Below, piece by piece: positions 1 through 9,258 of a stretch of DNA of 64,000 nucleotides. The stretch is from an uncultured Clostridia bacterium. Lineage in GTDB: Bacteria; Bacillota; Clostridia; TANB77; CAG-508. How positions within the stretch are numbered: the first letter of the stretch is position 1; the number at the start of each line of letters is the position of its first letter. The stretch lies in assembly GCA_934120135.1 (NCBI GenBank), contig CAKOTK010000002.1:139466-203465 (forward strand), read 5' to 3'. A program made the position numbers and the translations under genes. The notes beneath the pieces were generated by a model. It made no database searches. It was not told the origin of the DNA and saw nothing but the letters and a program-made list of their open reading frames with translations.

Positions 1-2
1 GT

Positions 3-122
3 GCTAATAGGGGTGGCAGTTACGGCAACGATGGCTCTGACCGTCCGGCTTCTCACCGTAACTACTTCGATACGACTTTCAGCTACGACTACATTGGTTT
101 TAGGTCCTCACTTTTTAAGTAG
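3..122 (+). CDS. DGR target protein, C-terminal end with variable repeat (5' partial)
   Basis: Read from base 3, the frame is open from the window edge to a TAG at 120. The 39 residues start ANRGGSYGNDGSDRPASHRN and end in an IGFRSSLFK tail. An RGGS segment, Asn/Asp/Ser/Tyr-rich positions and a terminal GFR are typical of the C-type-lectin (FGE-like) fold of DGR target proteins. Many codons look like AAC or AAT with adenines replaced (TAC, GGC, GAC, CAC, TTC, GAT), the footprint of adenine-specific mutagenic homing. The stretch is much more GC-rich than its surroundings. The rest of the gene, the template repeat and the reverse transcriptase must lie upstream or elsewhere; none is in this window. 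A competing frame from base 1 to 213 looks like a shadow. Confidence 0.75.
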   Translation, partial: ANRGGSYGNDGSDRPASHRNYFDTTFSYDYIGFRSSLFK

Positions 123-134
123 TAGCACTGACCA

Positions 135-151
135 CTGGTTCAATGAACCAG
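135..151 (+). other. Hairpin just downstream of the DGR variable repeat
   Basis: Perfect 7-bp inverted repeat, CTGGTTC and GAACCAG, with a 3-nt loop, 13 bases after the stop codon of the variable-repeat gene. In characterised DGRs (for example Bordetella phage BPP-1) a hairpin or cruciform shortly after the variable repeat enhances target recognition. The position fits; the function is inferred. Confidence 0.5.
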
Positions 152-211
152 AAAAAATGAATAAATACGATGTTAGCACTAATGTGCTTAACACGTACTT
201 TAGCGCACAAT

Positions 212-238
212 AAAGGCACCCACTAGCGGGGCGCCTTT
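212..238 (+). terminator. Stem-loop terminator after the DGR target gene
   Basis: AAAGGCACCC pairs with GGGGCGCCTTT with one A-C mismatch around a short loop. The following T-run is weak (TTTAT), so it may be only a moderate intrinsic terminator. Confidence 0.5.
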
Positions 239-241
239 ATA

Positions 242-433
242 ATGTTGCATACAATAAAAAAGCTACAACAATTAACCTTTCTAAACAACCATAAAGCAGA
301 ACTTCTAAAGAGGATCAATTTTTTTCAAAATATGTACAGAAAAGGACATTTAGATAAAAAAATACTAGAAAGATGTTGCGATTTCATAATGTTAGAAGAG
401 AAATTCAAACAATATAAGGAAAATATAAATTAA
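242..433 (+). CDS. Small basic protein of unknown function
   Basis: 63 codons from ATG to TAA between the DGR terminator and the addA promoter. The product is Lys-rich and mostly helical in appearance, with a central MYRKGHLDKKILERCC segment. I do not recognise a family. No convincing ribosome binding site precedes the ATG because the terminator stem ends two bases before it, so either translation is weak or the frame is a remnant. A DGR accessory protein (Avd) would be about twice as long, and the match is not evident. Confidence 0.35.
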   Translation: MLHTIKKLQQLTFLNNHKAELLKRINFFQNMYRKGHLDKKILERCCDFIMLEEKFKQYKENIN

Positions 434-442
434 TCTGAAAGA

Positions 443-471
443 TTGAAAAACACAAATATTTAATATATAAT
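443..471 (+). promoter_or_regulatory. Promoter of addA
   Basis: TTGAAA, 17-bp spacer, TATAAT: a near-consensus housekeeping sigma promoter. The -10 ends 36 bases before the addA GTG. Confidence 0.7.
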
Positions 472-507
472 AAACATGCAAAAAACATTGAAAAAAGGAG
501 CAAAAAA

Positions 508-3500
508 GTGGCAGAAGTTAAATGGACTAATGAACAATTACAAGCAATACAAGAAAAGGATTCAAACATATTAGTAGCCGCTGCAGCAGGTAGTGGTAAG
601 ACTGCTGTGCTTGTAGAGCGTATTATTCACAAGATAATTGACGAACAAATGGATATTGACAAAATATTAGTTGTAACATTTACAAATGCAGCAGCTAGTG
701 AAATGCGTGAAAGAATACTAGAAGCAATATATAAAAAATTAGAAGAAAATCCTGAAAATGTTCATTTACAAAGACAAATAATACTTTTAAATAAAGCAAG
801 TATATGCACAATACACTCTTTTTGCTTAGACGTTATTCATAATCATTTTTATGAAATTGATTTACCAAGCAATTTTAAAATTGCAGATACAGCTGAAATA
901 GATCTTCTTAAACAAGAAGTATTAGATGATTTATTTGAGCAAAAATATACTGAAAATGATAAAGATTTTATAGAACTTTTAGAAAATTATACAAATTATC
1001 GTGGAGATGAAGCACTACAAGAATTAGTGTTAAAAATATATAAATTTATACAAAGTAGCCCATTTCCAATAAAGTGGTTACAAGAAAAATTAGAATTATT
1101 AAAAATAGAAGATAAAGACATATCTCAAACAATATGGGGAGAACTTATAATCCAAACAGTAGAAGATGATATACAAGAAAGTATTATGCAACTTGAAGCA
1201 ATTAAATCTAAAATTGCACTATATCCTGAAATGACTAAATTTTATCAAACAATAAGTGAAGATATAATAAACCTTCAAGATTTACAAAAATATAATTCAT
1301 GGGATGAACTATATATAAAATTATTAAATTTTAACTTTAGTAAATGGCCAGTTGACAAAAAAGTAATAAATGACTTAAAAGAAGATTCAAAAGAAATAAG
1401 AGACAAAGTAAAAAAACACATTAAAGAAAAAACTGCAAAGCTATTAAGCTGTTCACAAGAACAAGCAGTAAAAGACTTGAAAATTATTACTCCAATACTA
1501 GAGAAACTTGCAAATTTAGTAACAGAGTTTACCAAAAACTTTGCAGAAAAAAAGAAAGAAAAAAATTGTATTGATTTTAATGATATTGAACATTTTGCAT
1601 TAAAAATATTATTAGACGAAAACAATAACCCAACGGAAGTCGCAAAAAAATATAAAGAAAGATTTGAAGAAATTGCAATTGATGAATATCAAGATAGTAA
1701 CTTGGTACAAGAAGCTATATTAACCAGCATTTCAAAAGGCAACAACATTTTTATGGTAGGGGATGTTAAGCAAAGTATATATAAATTTAGACAGGCAAGA
1801 CCGGAGCTATTTTTACAAAAATATGATGAATACAAAAATAAAGAAGAAAAGACACAAGAAGATAATCTAAAAATACAACTATTTCGCAATTTTAGAAGTA
1901 GGCAAAACATATTAAATATTACTAACTTAGTATTTGAATCAATAATGAGCAAAGAACTAGGAGATATAAATTACAACGAAAACGAATACTTAAACTATGG
2001 AGCAAATTACCCAGAGCCAGAAGAAATAAAAAATTATGCAGGTATTGCTGAGTTAGATATTATAGATTTAAAAGAAGATGAATCAATTACAGCTTTTGAA
2101 GGTGAAGAAGACGAAGAGGAACAAGAAAGAGTTGAAGATGATGTATTAGAGGCTAAGTTTGTAGCAAACAAAATACAAGAATTATTAAATAGTGATTATA
2201 TGGTATTTGACAAGAAACAAGGCTATAGAAAAATTAGACCAAAAGATATTGTAATTTTACTAAGAGCAACCTCAAATTTATCTCCAATATATGAAAAAGA
2301 ATTATCTGATTTAGACCTACCAGTATTTAGTGATACATCAGGAACTTATTTAGATACAGTAGAAATACAAACAATATTATCAGTACTAAAAATTATTGAT
2401 AACCCATTACAAGATATTCCACTTGTAGTAGTATTAAGGTCATCAATTTGCAATTTTACAGATAATGATTTAATTACAATAAGATTAACAGATAGAAATT
2501 GCAATTTTTATGAGGCTTTAATAAAAACAAGGATAATATGTGATGGCGATTTAAAAGACAAAATAGAAAGCTTTTTAGAAAAGCTTGAAAAATGGAAAAG
2601 CATATCACAATATATGCCTTTGGATGAATTTATATGGCAAATATATTTAGATACAGGTTATTACCAATATGTTGGACTACTTCCAAATGGAGCAATGAGA
2701 CAAGCAAACCTTAAAACATTATTTGAAAAAGCTAAACAATATGAAAAAGCAAGTTTTAAAGGGTTATTCAATTTTATACAATTTATAGATAAACTAAAAA
2801 AACAAAATGGAGATTTAGCTTCAGCAAAACTTATTGGAGAAAATGAAGATGTAATTAGAATCATGAGTATTCACAAAAGTAAAGGACTAGAATTTCCAGT
2901 TGTGTTTTTGTGTAACTCTCATAAAAAGTTTAATATGCAAGATTTAAATGATAATATTTTATTACATCAAGATATTGGCTTTGGGCCAACGATCATGGAT
3001 ACAGCTAGAAAAATTAAGTATTCTAGCATAGCCAAAGATGCAATTAAATTAAAAATGAAACAGGAAACACTTTCAGAAGAACAAAGAATTTTGTATGTTG
3101 CATTAACAAGAGCAAAAGAAAAACTATATATTACAGGAAGAAGTAAAGATTTTACTAAATATGTGCAAGATAAAAATAAGATACTTGAAATGTATGAAAG
3201 TGAAAACATAAAACTAGATGCTAAACTTATGAAAAAAGCAAATTCATATTTAGATTGGATTATGTATGTGTATTTGTTTAATCAAGGAAGAACGATTACA
3301 CTAAAAGGAGAATCATACAAATTAAGTGATATTATAACTTTAAATGTAAGTAATAAAAAAGACTTATTAAAAACTTTAGCAAAAGAAGAAGTAGTTGAGC
3401 AAATTGATTTAAAAGAAAAGATAGAACAAATACTAAGAAATAAATCAGAAGAAGAAAATAAAAAATCTGAGCAAGCATTAAAAGAATTACTAGAATGGAA

Positions 3501-4188
3501 ATATGACTATATTGTAGACACAACGCTTCCTACTAAATCATCTGTTACAAAAATTAAGCAAGAAAAAATTAAATTAGAAGAAATGCTAAAAGGAATAGAA
3601 AGTGAAGAAGTAGAATACAAAAAATCATATACACCAAAATTCATGCAAGAAGATAAGAAAATATCAAATGTAGAAAAAGGTACCTTAGTACATTTATGTA
3701 TTCAAAGATTAGATGAGAAAAAAGACTATGAGTTAAAAGATATTCAAAATATGATACTTAACTTAGTTGAAAAAGAAATAATTACACAAAATGAAGCAGA
3801 TGCAATTGATGTAAATTTAATTTATCAATATACAAAATCACAATTATTCGAAGAATTAAGACAAGCAAAAGAAGTACACAAAGAGCAACCATTTTATATA
3901 AATATACCTGCAAAAGATGTTGTAAGTGAAGCGGAAAACTCAAAGAAAAACATTTTGGTACAAGGTATTATAGACTTGTATTATATTGATAAAAATGATA
4001 ATTTGATATTAATTGACTTTAAAACAGATTATATTTCAAATGAGCTAAATGCAAAAGAAAAAATACTTGAAAAATATAAAGTACAATTAGAAATATACAA
4101 AACAGCACTAGAACAAGCGCTAGACAGAAAAGTCAACAAAACAGCCTTATGCCTGGTAAAAGACAAATATTATTTGGGAATATTGTAG
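508..4188 (+). CDS. addA: ATP-dependent helicase/nuclease subunit A (AddA)
   Basis: 1226 residues, the normal AddA length. It is the UvrD/SF1A helicase plus RecB-family nuclease subunit of the AddAB complex, which resects double-strand breaks for recombination. Walker A AAAGSGKT lies at residues 25-32, the Walker B segment IDEYQDSN around 391, motif SIHKSKGLEF around 786, and LYVALTRAKEKLYI around 861. The C-terminal nuclease motif LIDFKTDY is near residue 1168. The GTG start follows AAAGGAG at 494-500 with 7-nt spacing. addB, usually adjacent upstream, is not here; the upstream neighbour is a DGR target gene. Its own promoter lies at 443-471. Confidence 0.96.
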   Translation: MAEVKWTNEQLQAIQEKDSNILVAAAAGSGKTAVLVERIIHKIIDEQMDIDKILVVTFTNAAASEMRERILEAIYKKLEENPENVHLQRQIILLNKASICTIHSFCLDVIHNHFYEIDLPSNFKIADTAEIDLLKQEVLDDLFEQKYTENDKDFIELLENYTNYRGDEALQELVLKIYKFIQSSPFPIKWLQEKLELLKIEDKDISQTIWGELIIQTVEDDIQESIMQLEAIKSKIALYPEMTKFYQTISEDIINLQDLQKYNSWDELYIKLLNFNFSKWPVDKKVINDLKEDSKEIRDKVKKHIKEKTAKLLSCSQEQAVKDLKIITPILEKLANLVTEFTKNFAEKKKEKNCIDFNDIEHFALKILLDENNNPTEVAKKYKERFEEIAIDEYQDSNLVQEAILTSISKGNNIFMVGDVKQSIYKFRQARPELFLQKYDEYKNKEEKTQEDNLKIQLFRNFRSRQNILNITNLVFESIMSKELGDINYNENEYLNYGANYPEPEEIKNYAGIAELDIIDLKEDESITAFEGEEDEEEQERVEDDVLEAKFVANKIQELLNSDYMVFDKKQGYRKIRPKDIVILLRATSNLSPIYEKELSDLDLPVFSDTSGTYLDTVEIQTILSVLKIIDNPLQDIPLVVVLRSSICNFTDNDLITIRLTDRNCNFYEALIKTRIICDGDLKDKIESFLEKLEKWKSISQYMPLDEFIWQIYLDTGYYQYVGLLPNGAMRQANLKTLFEKAKQYEKASFKGLFNFIQFIDKLKKQNGDLASAKLIGENEDVIRIMSIHKSKGLEFPVVFLCNSHKKFNMQDLNDNILLHQDIGFGPTIMDTARKIKYSSIAKDAIKLKMKQETLSEEQRILYVALTRAKEKLYITGRSKDFTKYVQDKNKILEMYESENIKLDAKLMKKANSYLDWIMYVYLFNQGRTITLKGESYKLSDIITLNVSNKKDLLKTLAKEEVVEQIDLKEKIEQILRNKSEEENKKSEQALKELLEWKYDYIVDTTLPTKSSVTKIKQEKIKLEEMLKGIESEEVEYKKSYTPKFMQEDKKISNVEKGTLVHLCIQRLDEKKDYELKDIQNMILNLVEKEIITQNEADAIDVNLIYQYTKSQLFEELRQAKEVHKEQPFYINIPAKDVVSEAENSKKNILVQGIIDLYYIDKNDNLILIDFKTDYISNELNAKEKILEKYKVQLEIYKTALEQALDRKVNKTALCLVKDKYYLGIL

Positions 4189-4204
4189 TTTATGCAAATT
4201 TAAA

Positions 4205-4349
4205 AATAATAATATAATAATTTTTGAAGCGTGGTTTCGTGGGGACCGACAACTTAGAATGTGTTATAAATTTTTCACTAGTGGAAAATTGTATTACACA
4301 TTCTTAGGCAGTTGGGGGTTGGAGCGGAAAAAATTATTATATTATTATT
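4205..4349 (+). ncRNA. Candidate structured RNA with a 21-bp closing stem
   Basis: The 195-bp gap between addA and dnaE has no good ORF. A perfect 21-bp inverted repeat (4205-4225 and 4329-4349, AT-only) encloses a GC-richer core. Inside, CAACT pairs with AGTTG, AGAATGTG with CACATTCT, and a terminal arm closes on CACTAGTG. Nested pairing with a large asymmetric internal loop (GTGGGGACC opposite GGGGGTTGG) resembles a 6S-like long rod or an unassigned family. The strand is uncertain because the inverted repeat works both ways. A dnaE leader element or bidirectional terminator is the alternative. Confidence 0.5.
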
Positions 4350-4383
4350 GGAGCAAAAAAAGATGAAATAAAGGAGAAATAAT

Positions 4384-7300
4384 ATGAATGGCTTTGTACA
4401 CTTACATATACACAGTGAATTTAGTTTACTAGACGGAGCAAATAGAATAAAAGATTTACCAGTAAGAGCAAAAGAATTAGGAATGAACGCTATGGCAATT
4501 ACAGACCATGGTGCTATGTTTGGTGCAATTGACTTTTATAAAGCATGTAAAGCAAATGACATTAAACCAATAATAGGTTGTGAGGTTTATGTTGCACCAA
4601 GAAATAGAAAAGATAAAGACCCTAATTTAGACGCTAGATATAGCCATTTAATACTATTAGCTAAAGATAATCAAGGATATAAAAACCTTGCAACTTTAGT
4701 TTCTTTGGGTTATACAGAAGGCTTTTATTATAAACCGAGAATAGATCACGAAATAATAGAAAAATATCATGAAGGGATAATATGCTTAAGTGCATGTTTA
4801 GCAGGAGAAGTAAACCAAGCAATACTTGCAAATGATATGGAAAAAGCAAAAGAAGTTGCTTTATGGTATAAATCTATATTTGGAGAAGACTATTATTTAG
4901 AAATTCAAAACAATGGAATAAAAGAACAAGTTTTAGCAAATCAAAAACTAATACAATTATCAAGAGAGTTAGATATTCCACTTGTAGCAACAAATGACGC
5001 TCACTATTTAAAAAGAGAAGATGCATATAACCATGAGGTTTTACTTTGTATACAAACTGGAAAACGTATGACAGATGAAGACAGAATGAAATTTGACACA
5101 GATGAGTTATATGTTAAATCACCAGAAGAGATGAGTGACTATTTTAAAAATGTACCAGATGCGATTGAAAATACAGTGAAAATAGCAGAAAAATGTAATG
5201 TGGAATTTGAATTTGGACATACAATTTTGCCAAATTATGATGTTCCACAAGAATTTGCAACTCACTATGATTACTTGGAAAAACTTACTTATGATGGACT
5301 AAAAAATAGATATGGTGAAAATCCAAGTAAAGAAATATTAGAAAGAACAGAATATGAATTAAGTGTTATTAAAAAAATGGGATATGTAGACTATTTCTTA
5401 ATTGTATGGGACTATATTCATTATGCTAAAACACACAATATACCAGTTGGACCAGGTAGAGGTTCTGGAGCTGGTTCAATAGTTGCATATAGTATTGAAA
5501 TTACAGATATTGACCCTATTCAATACAACCTAATTTTTGAACGTTTTTTAAACCCTGAAAGAATTAGTATGCCTGATTTTGACGTCGACTTCTGCTATGA
5601 AAAAAGAGATAAGGTTATAGAATATGTTGAACAAAAATATGGTAAAGACCATGTTTCACAGATTATTACATTTGGAACAATGTCTGCTAGAATGGTTATT
5701 CGTGATGTTGCAAGAGTACTAGATATGCCTTATGCAGAAGCGGACAAACTAGCTAAAATGATACCAAATGAAATACATATTACAATAAAAAAAGCTATGG
5801 AGCAAAACAAAGAATTAAAAGACCTTTACGATACAGACGAAGAAATTAAAAAAATGTTAAATATTGCCATGGCTTTAGAAGGAATGCCAAGACAGGCTTC
5901 AACACATGCTTGTGGTATAGTTATTACAAAAGAACCAGTAGTAAGCTATGTGCCACTTTATGTAAGAGATGGAGCTATATCAACACAATATATAATGACA
6001 ACACTAGAAGAACTTGGACTTTTAAAAATGGATTTCTTAGGATTAAGAACATTAACTGTTATTCAAGATACAATAGACTTGGTAAAGCAAAATCAAGGAA
6101 TAGATGTTAAATTTGACGAAAGAATGAATGATCCTAAGGTATACAAACTATGGCAAAATGGAGAATCAGTTGGTATATTCCAGTTTGAAAGTCAAGGAAT
6201 GACAAACTTCATGAAGGAATTAAAACCAGACTGCTTGGAAGATATAATTGCCGGAGTTTCTTTATACAGACCTGGTCCAATGGACCAGATACCAAGATAT
6301 ATTGCAAATAAAAAAGATCCGGAACATGCAGTATATACACATCCAGCACTAAAACCAATTCTTGAAGTTACTTATGGTTGTATGGTTTACCAAGAACAAG
6401 TTATGCAAATAGTTAGAGATTTAGCAGGCTATTCATTGGGTAGAGCTGACTTAGTAAGAAGAGCCATGGGTAAGAAAAAGCTAGATGTAATGGCGAAGGA
6501 AAGAGAAATATTTATACATGGACAAACAGATGAAAATGGAAAAATTGTTGTTCCTGGTTGCATTAGAAATGGTATAGATGAGCAGTCTGCAAATAAAATA
6601 TTTGACGAAATGGCTGAATTTGCTAAGTATGCATTTAATAAGTCACATGCTGCAGCTTATGCAGTTGTATCATATAGAACAGCATATTTAAAAGCATATT
6701 ATCCAACAGAATTTATGGCTGCAATGCTTAACAGTTTTTTAGGAAATTTAGATAAAGTACCAGGTTATATTGAAGAATGTAAAAGACTATCAATTCAAAT
6801 ATTAAAACCAGATATAAATAAAAGCTATACAAGGTTTACCGTTGATAAAAATCAAATTCGTTTTGGACTTGGAAGTATTAAAAATGTTGGAACAGCTGCT
6901 GTTGACGAAATAGTAGAAGAAAGAACAAAACACGGAGAATTTAAAGATTTTAGTGATTTCTGTGAAAGAATAAAAGAAACAACAGTTAATAAAAAATGTA
7001 TTGAAAGTTTAATAAAAGCAGGTGCTTTTGATGAACTAGGGCAAACAAGAAAGACTTTGATGGTATCTTATGAAAATATTATTGATACAATAAATAATGA
7101 TAAAAAAGGCTTTGATGGACAGGTTTCAATGTTTGACTTAGGAGGAGAAACTCAAAATGAAGAAATAAAATATAATTATATAATAGAACCTGAATATGAC
7201 GAAAAAGAAAAACTTTCAATGGAAAAAGAAATGCTAGGAATATATATTTCAGGACATCCACTAGAAAAAATGAGAGCACAAATCGAAGCAAAAACTACCA

Positions 7301-7857
7301 TAAACAGCTTAAAATTAAGAGAATTATCAGAATCAAATGAAATAGAAGAAGACGAGAAAGTTACCGAATATCAAGATGGACAAAATGTGGTATATGCAGG
7401 TATAGTTACAAATGTTAAGAAAAAATATACTAAAAACAATACAATTATGGCATTTGTTACAATTGAAGATTTATATGGTGCAACTGAATTTATAGTTTTT
7501 GATAGTTGCTATAGACAATGCTCTGATATATTAGTAAATGATAATATTGTTGTAGTAGAAGGTAGACTAAGCATTAGAGAAGATGAAGAACCTAAAATTG
7601 TAGCTAGAACAATAAAAGAATTTGCAGAAACAAAGAAAAAAGCATTTGAACTAAATGTTACAAATCTTAATGAAGAAACAAGAGAAAAACTTAAAGGAGC
7701 AATATACTTCTTCAATGGAGAAAGAAGCAATATGCAAATGCAAATAAGGAATGGAGAAAAACTTGACAAAGCAGGTGGAATTTATATGACACCAGAAATT
7801 TTAAAACAATTTCAAGAGCTAGTTGGAGAAGAAAATGCTCAAATTGTAACTGTATAG
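4384..7857 (+). CDS. dnaE: DNA polymerase III alpha subunit (DnaE)
   Basis: 1157-residue family C replicative polymerase. The N-terminal PHP domain starts at HIHSEFSLLDG (residues 8-18). The catalytic aspartates lie in PDFDVDF around residue 397. The fingers carry GRADLVRRAMGKKK, and the HAAAYAVVSYRTAYL segment lies near residue 757. An OB-fold follows toward the C terminus. It lacks the N-terminal OB and inserted exonuclease of PolC, so it is the DnaE polymerase of Firmicutes. The ATG follows AAAGGAG, and the gene comes directly after the structured element at 4205-4349. Confidence 0.96.
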   Translation: MNGFVHLHIHSEFSLLDGANRIKDLPVRAKELGMNAMAITDHGAMFGAIDFYKACKANDIKPIIGCEVYVAPRNRKDKDPNLDARYSHLILLAKDNQGYKNLATLVSLGYTEGFYYKPRIDHEIIEKYHEGIICLSACLAGEVNQAILANDMEKAKEVALWYKSIFGEDYYLEIQNNGIKEQVLANQKLIQLSRELDIPLVATNDAHYLKREDAYNHEVLLCIQTGKRMTDEDRMKFDTDELYVKSPEEMSDYFKNVPDAIENTVKIAEKCNVEFEFGHTILPNYDVPQEFATHYDYLEKLTYDGLKNRYGENPSKEILERTEYELSVIKKMGYVDYFLIVWDYIHYAKTHNIPVGPGRGSGAGSIVAYSIEITDIDPIQYNLIFERFLNPERISMPDFDVDFCYEKRDKVIEYVEQKYGKDHVSQIITFGTMSARMVIRDVARVLDMPYAEADKLAKMIPNEIHITIKKAMEQNKELKDLYDTDEEIKKMLNIAMALEGMPRQASTHACGIVITKEPVVSYVPLYVRDGAISTQYIMTTLEELGLLKMDFLGLRTLTVIQDTIDLVKQNQGIDVKFDERMNDPKVYKLWQNGESVGIFQFESQGMTNFMKELKPDCLEDIIAGVSLYRPGPMDQIPRYIANKKDPEHAVYTHPALKPILEVTYGCMVYQEQVMQIVRDLAGYSLGRADLVRRAMGKKKLDVMAKEREIFIHGQTDENGKIVVPGCIRNGIDEQSANKIFDEMAEFAKYAFNKSHAAAYAVVSYRTAYLKAYYPTEFMAAMLNSFLGNLDKVPGYIEECKRLSIQILKPDINKSYTRFTVDKNQIRFGLGSIKNVGTAAVDEIVEERTKHGEFKDFSDFCERIKETTVNKKCIESLIKAGAFDELGQTRKTLMVSYENIIDTINNDKKGFDGQVSMFDLGGETQNEEIKYNYIIEPEYDEKEKLSMEKEMLGIYISGHPLEKMRAQIEAKTTINSLKLRELSESNEIEEDEKVTEYQDGQNVVYAGIVTNVKKKYTKNNTIMAFVTIEDLYGATEFIVFDSCYRQCSDILVNDNIVVVEGRLSIREDEEPKIVARTIKEFAETKKKAFELNVTNLNEETREKLKGAIYFFNGERSNMQMQIRNGEKLDKAGGIYMTPEILKQFQELVGEENAQIVTV

Positions 7858-7876
7858 TACTACCACTTTTTTCTTC

Positions 7877-7905
7877 TTGACAAAATATACGCTTAATATT
7901 ACAAT
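7877..7905 (+). promoter_or_regulatory. Promoter of the glucosaminidase gene
   Basis: TTGACA, 17-bp spacer, TACAAT. Transcription would start near 7912, only about 11 bases before the ATG at 7923. A GTG at 7914 would be practically leaderless, so the ATG is the better start. Confidence 0.75.
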
Positions 7906-7922
7906 AAAATTAGGTGAAACAA

Positions 7923-9146
7923 ATGAAAAATCAAGTACTAAAAACTACATTAAAGCTAATAACTGCTGTTTTATTAATTGCAATAATTACAGCGGTTATT
8001 TATATTGCATATTTGGTACTTTCACAAAATAAAACAACATATGCTTCTACGCCAAATGAGGAAACTTATGAAGTTATAGAAAATAATGAAATAGATATAA
8101 ATAAAATAATAGAAAAAAACACTCAAAATACCAAAAAAGAAGAAATAATAAAAAAAGAAATAGATTTGGAATATACTACGAAATATACTAATAATCCAGA
8201 CTTACCGACAGGAATTATACAAGTGGTTCAAGAGGGAATGGATGGAAAACAAGAAATAATAACTAAGAAAAATTATGAAGGTGATGAACTTATTACAGAA
8301 GAGCAAGTTGGTAGCACCATAACAAAAGCGTCTGTAAACAAAATTGTTGAAGTGGGAACAGGACCATATAAGTCAAACTATAAAGTAAAAATAGGGGACG
8401 AGCTATATATTACTACTAGCTTTCTAGCTATTAGAATTGAACCAAAAGATGACAGTGAAAAATTGATAACTTTATATAAAAACACAAAAGCAGAATTAAT
8501 GGCAAAACAGGGAGATTGGTATAAGGTTAAGTACCAAACGTATATCGGCTGGGCAAAAGCTGAATGTTTTACATACTTAAATCCAAATGAATCAAAACAA
8601 GAACAAACAACTACACCAAACAGTAAATATACAAAACAACAATTGTTAAATACACTAGGTTTTAATATGAAATTGAATAAACCTAGTGGGTTATCTTTAG
8701 AACAATTTAAAAAGGTTTTTGCCGATGAGAAAAAAGATAAATCAAATATATTTAAAAATAATGCACAGTATTTCTACTATGCAGAAAAACAATATAATGT
8801 AAATGGTATATTTATTGCAGCCGTTGCAATACACGAAAGTGGATGGGGAGGATCAAGTATCGCAACAAATAAAAAGAATTTGTTTGGATATGGTGCTTAT
8901 GATAGAGATCCATATAACAGTGCATATAATTTTGAAAATTACTCTGAGGGCATAGATTTATTAGCAAGAGTATTTGCAAAATATTATTTGAATCCAAAAG
9001 GAACTAAAATATATGATGGCAATACTGCAGACGGATGTTACTATAATGGACCAACATTAACAGGAGTTAATGTAAAATATGCAACAGATAAAAATTGGGC
9101 AAATGGAGTATACTATTGGATGAAATATTTATATAATAACTTATAA
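7923..9146 (+). CDS. Membrane-anchored SH3-domain N-acetylglucosaminidase
   Basis: About 407 residues. An N-terminal uncleaved signal or membrane anchor (LITAVLLIAIITAVIYIAY) is followed by an acidic/Lys-rich linker, a bacterial SH3-like domain (about 155-220) and a C-terminal glucosaminidase domain. The latter has AVAIHESGWGGSS with the probable catalytic Glu, then KKNLFGYGAYD. The family hydrolyses the peptidoglycan glycan strand, so it is likely a cell-wall remodelling autolysin acting outside the membrane. ATG 7923 is chosen because AGGTGA lies 6 nt upstream. It has its own promoter and a strong terminator, hence is probably monocistronic. Confidence 0.88.
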   Translation: MKNQVLKTTLKLITAVLLIAIITAVIYIAYLVLSQNKTTYASTPNEETYEVIENNEIDINKIIEKNTQNTKKEEIIKKEIDLEYTTKYTNNPDLPTGIIQVVQEGMDGKQEIITKKNYEGDELITEEQVGSTITKASVNKIVEVGTGPYKSNYKVKIGDELYITTSFLAIRIEPKDDSEKLITLYKNTKAELMAKQGDWYKVKYQTYIGWAKAECFTYLNPNESKQEQTTTPNSKYTKQQLLNTLGFNMKLNKPSGLSLEQFKKVFADEKKDKSNIFKNNAQYFYYAEKQYNVNGIFIAAVAIHESGWGGSSIATNKKNLFGYGAYDRDPYNSAYNFENYSEGIDLLARVFAKYYLNPKGTKIYDGNTADGCYYNGPTLTGVNVKYATDKNWANGVYYWMKYLYNNL

Positions 9147-9147
9147 C

Positions 9148-9186
9148 AAAAAAACTGGAGATTTTTTCAAAAATCTCTAGTTTTTT
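9148..9186 (+). terminator. Intrinsic terminator
   Basis: AAAAACTGGAGATTTTT pairs with AAAAATCTCTAGTTTTT (one G-T pair) around a 2-nt loop, followed by T-rich sequence. Confidence 0.85.
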
Positions 9187-9258
9187 CTTGCTATTTTCTT
9201 TACTTTATTGTATCATATAATATATGAGAAAATAAAAATTGAAAAGGGGCAACAATTT

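Noticed and set aside
1..213. 70-codon frame from base 1 covering the variable repeat
   Set aside because: Hydrophobic Thr/Leu-rich nonsense in another frame; the frame from base 3 gives the recognisable DGR target C terminus.
4205..4349. DGR template repeat or plain terminator
   Set aside because: No similarity to the variable repeat; core too long and structured for a terminator.
4205..4349. 6S RNA identification
   Set aside because: Rod-like shape is suggestive but the conserved 6S motifs were not recognised; left as unassigned.
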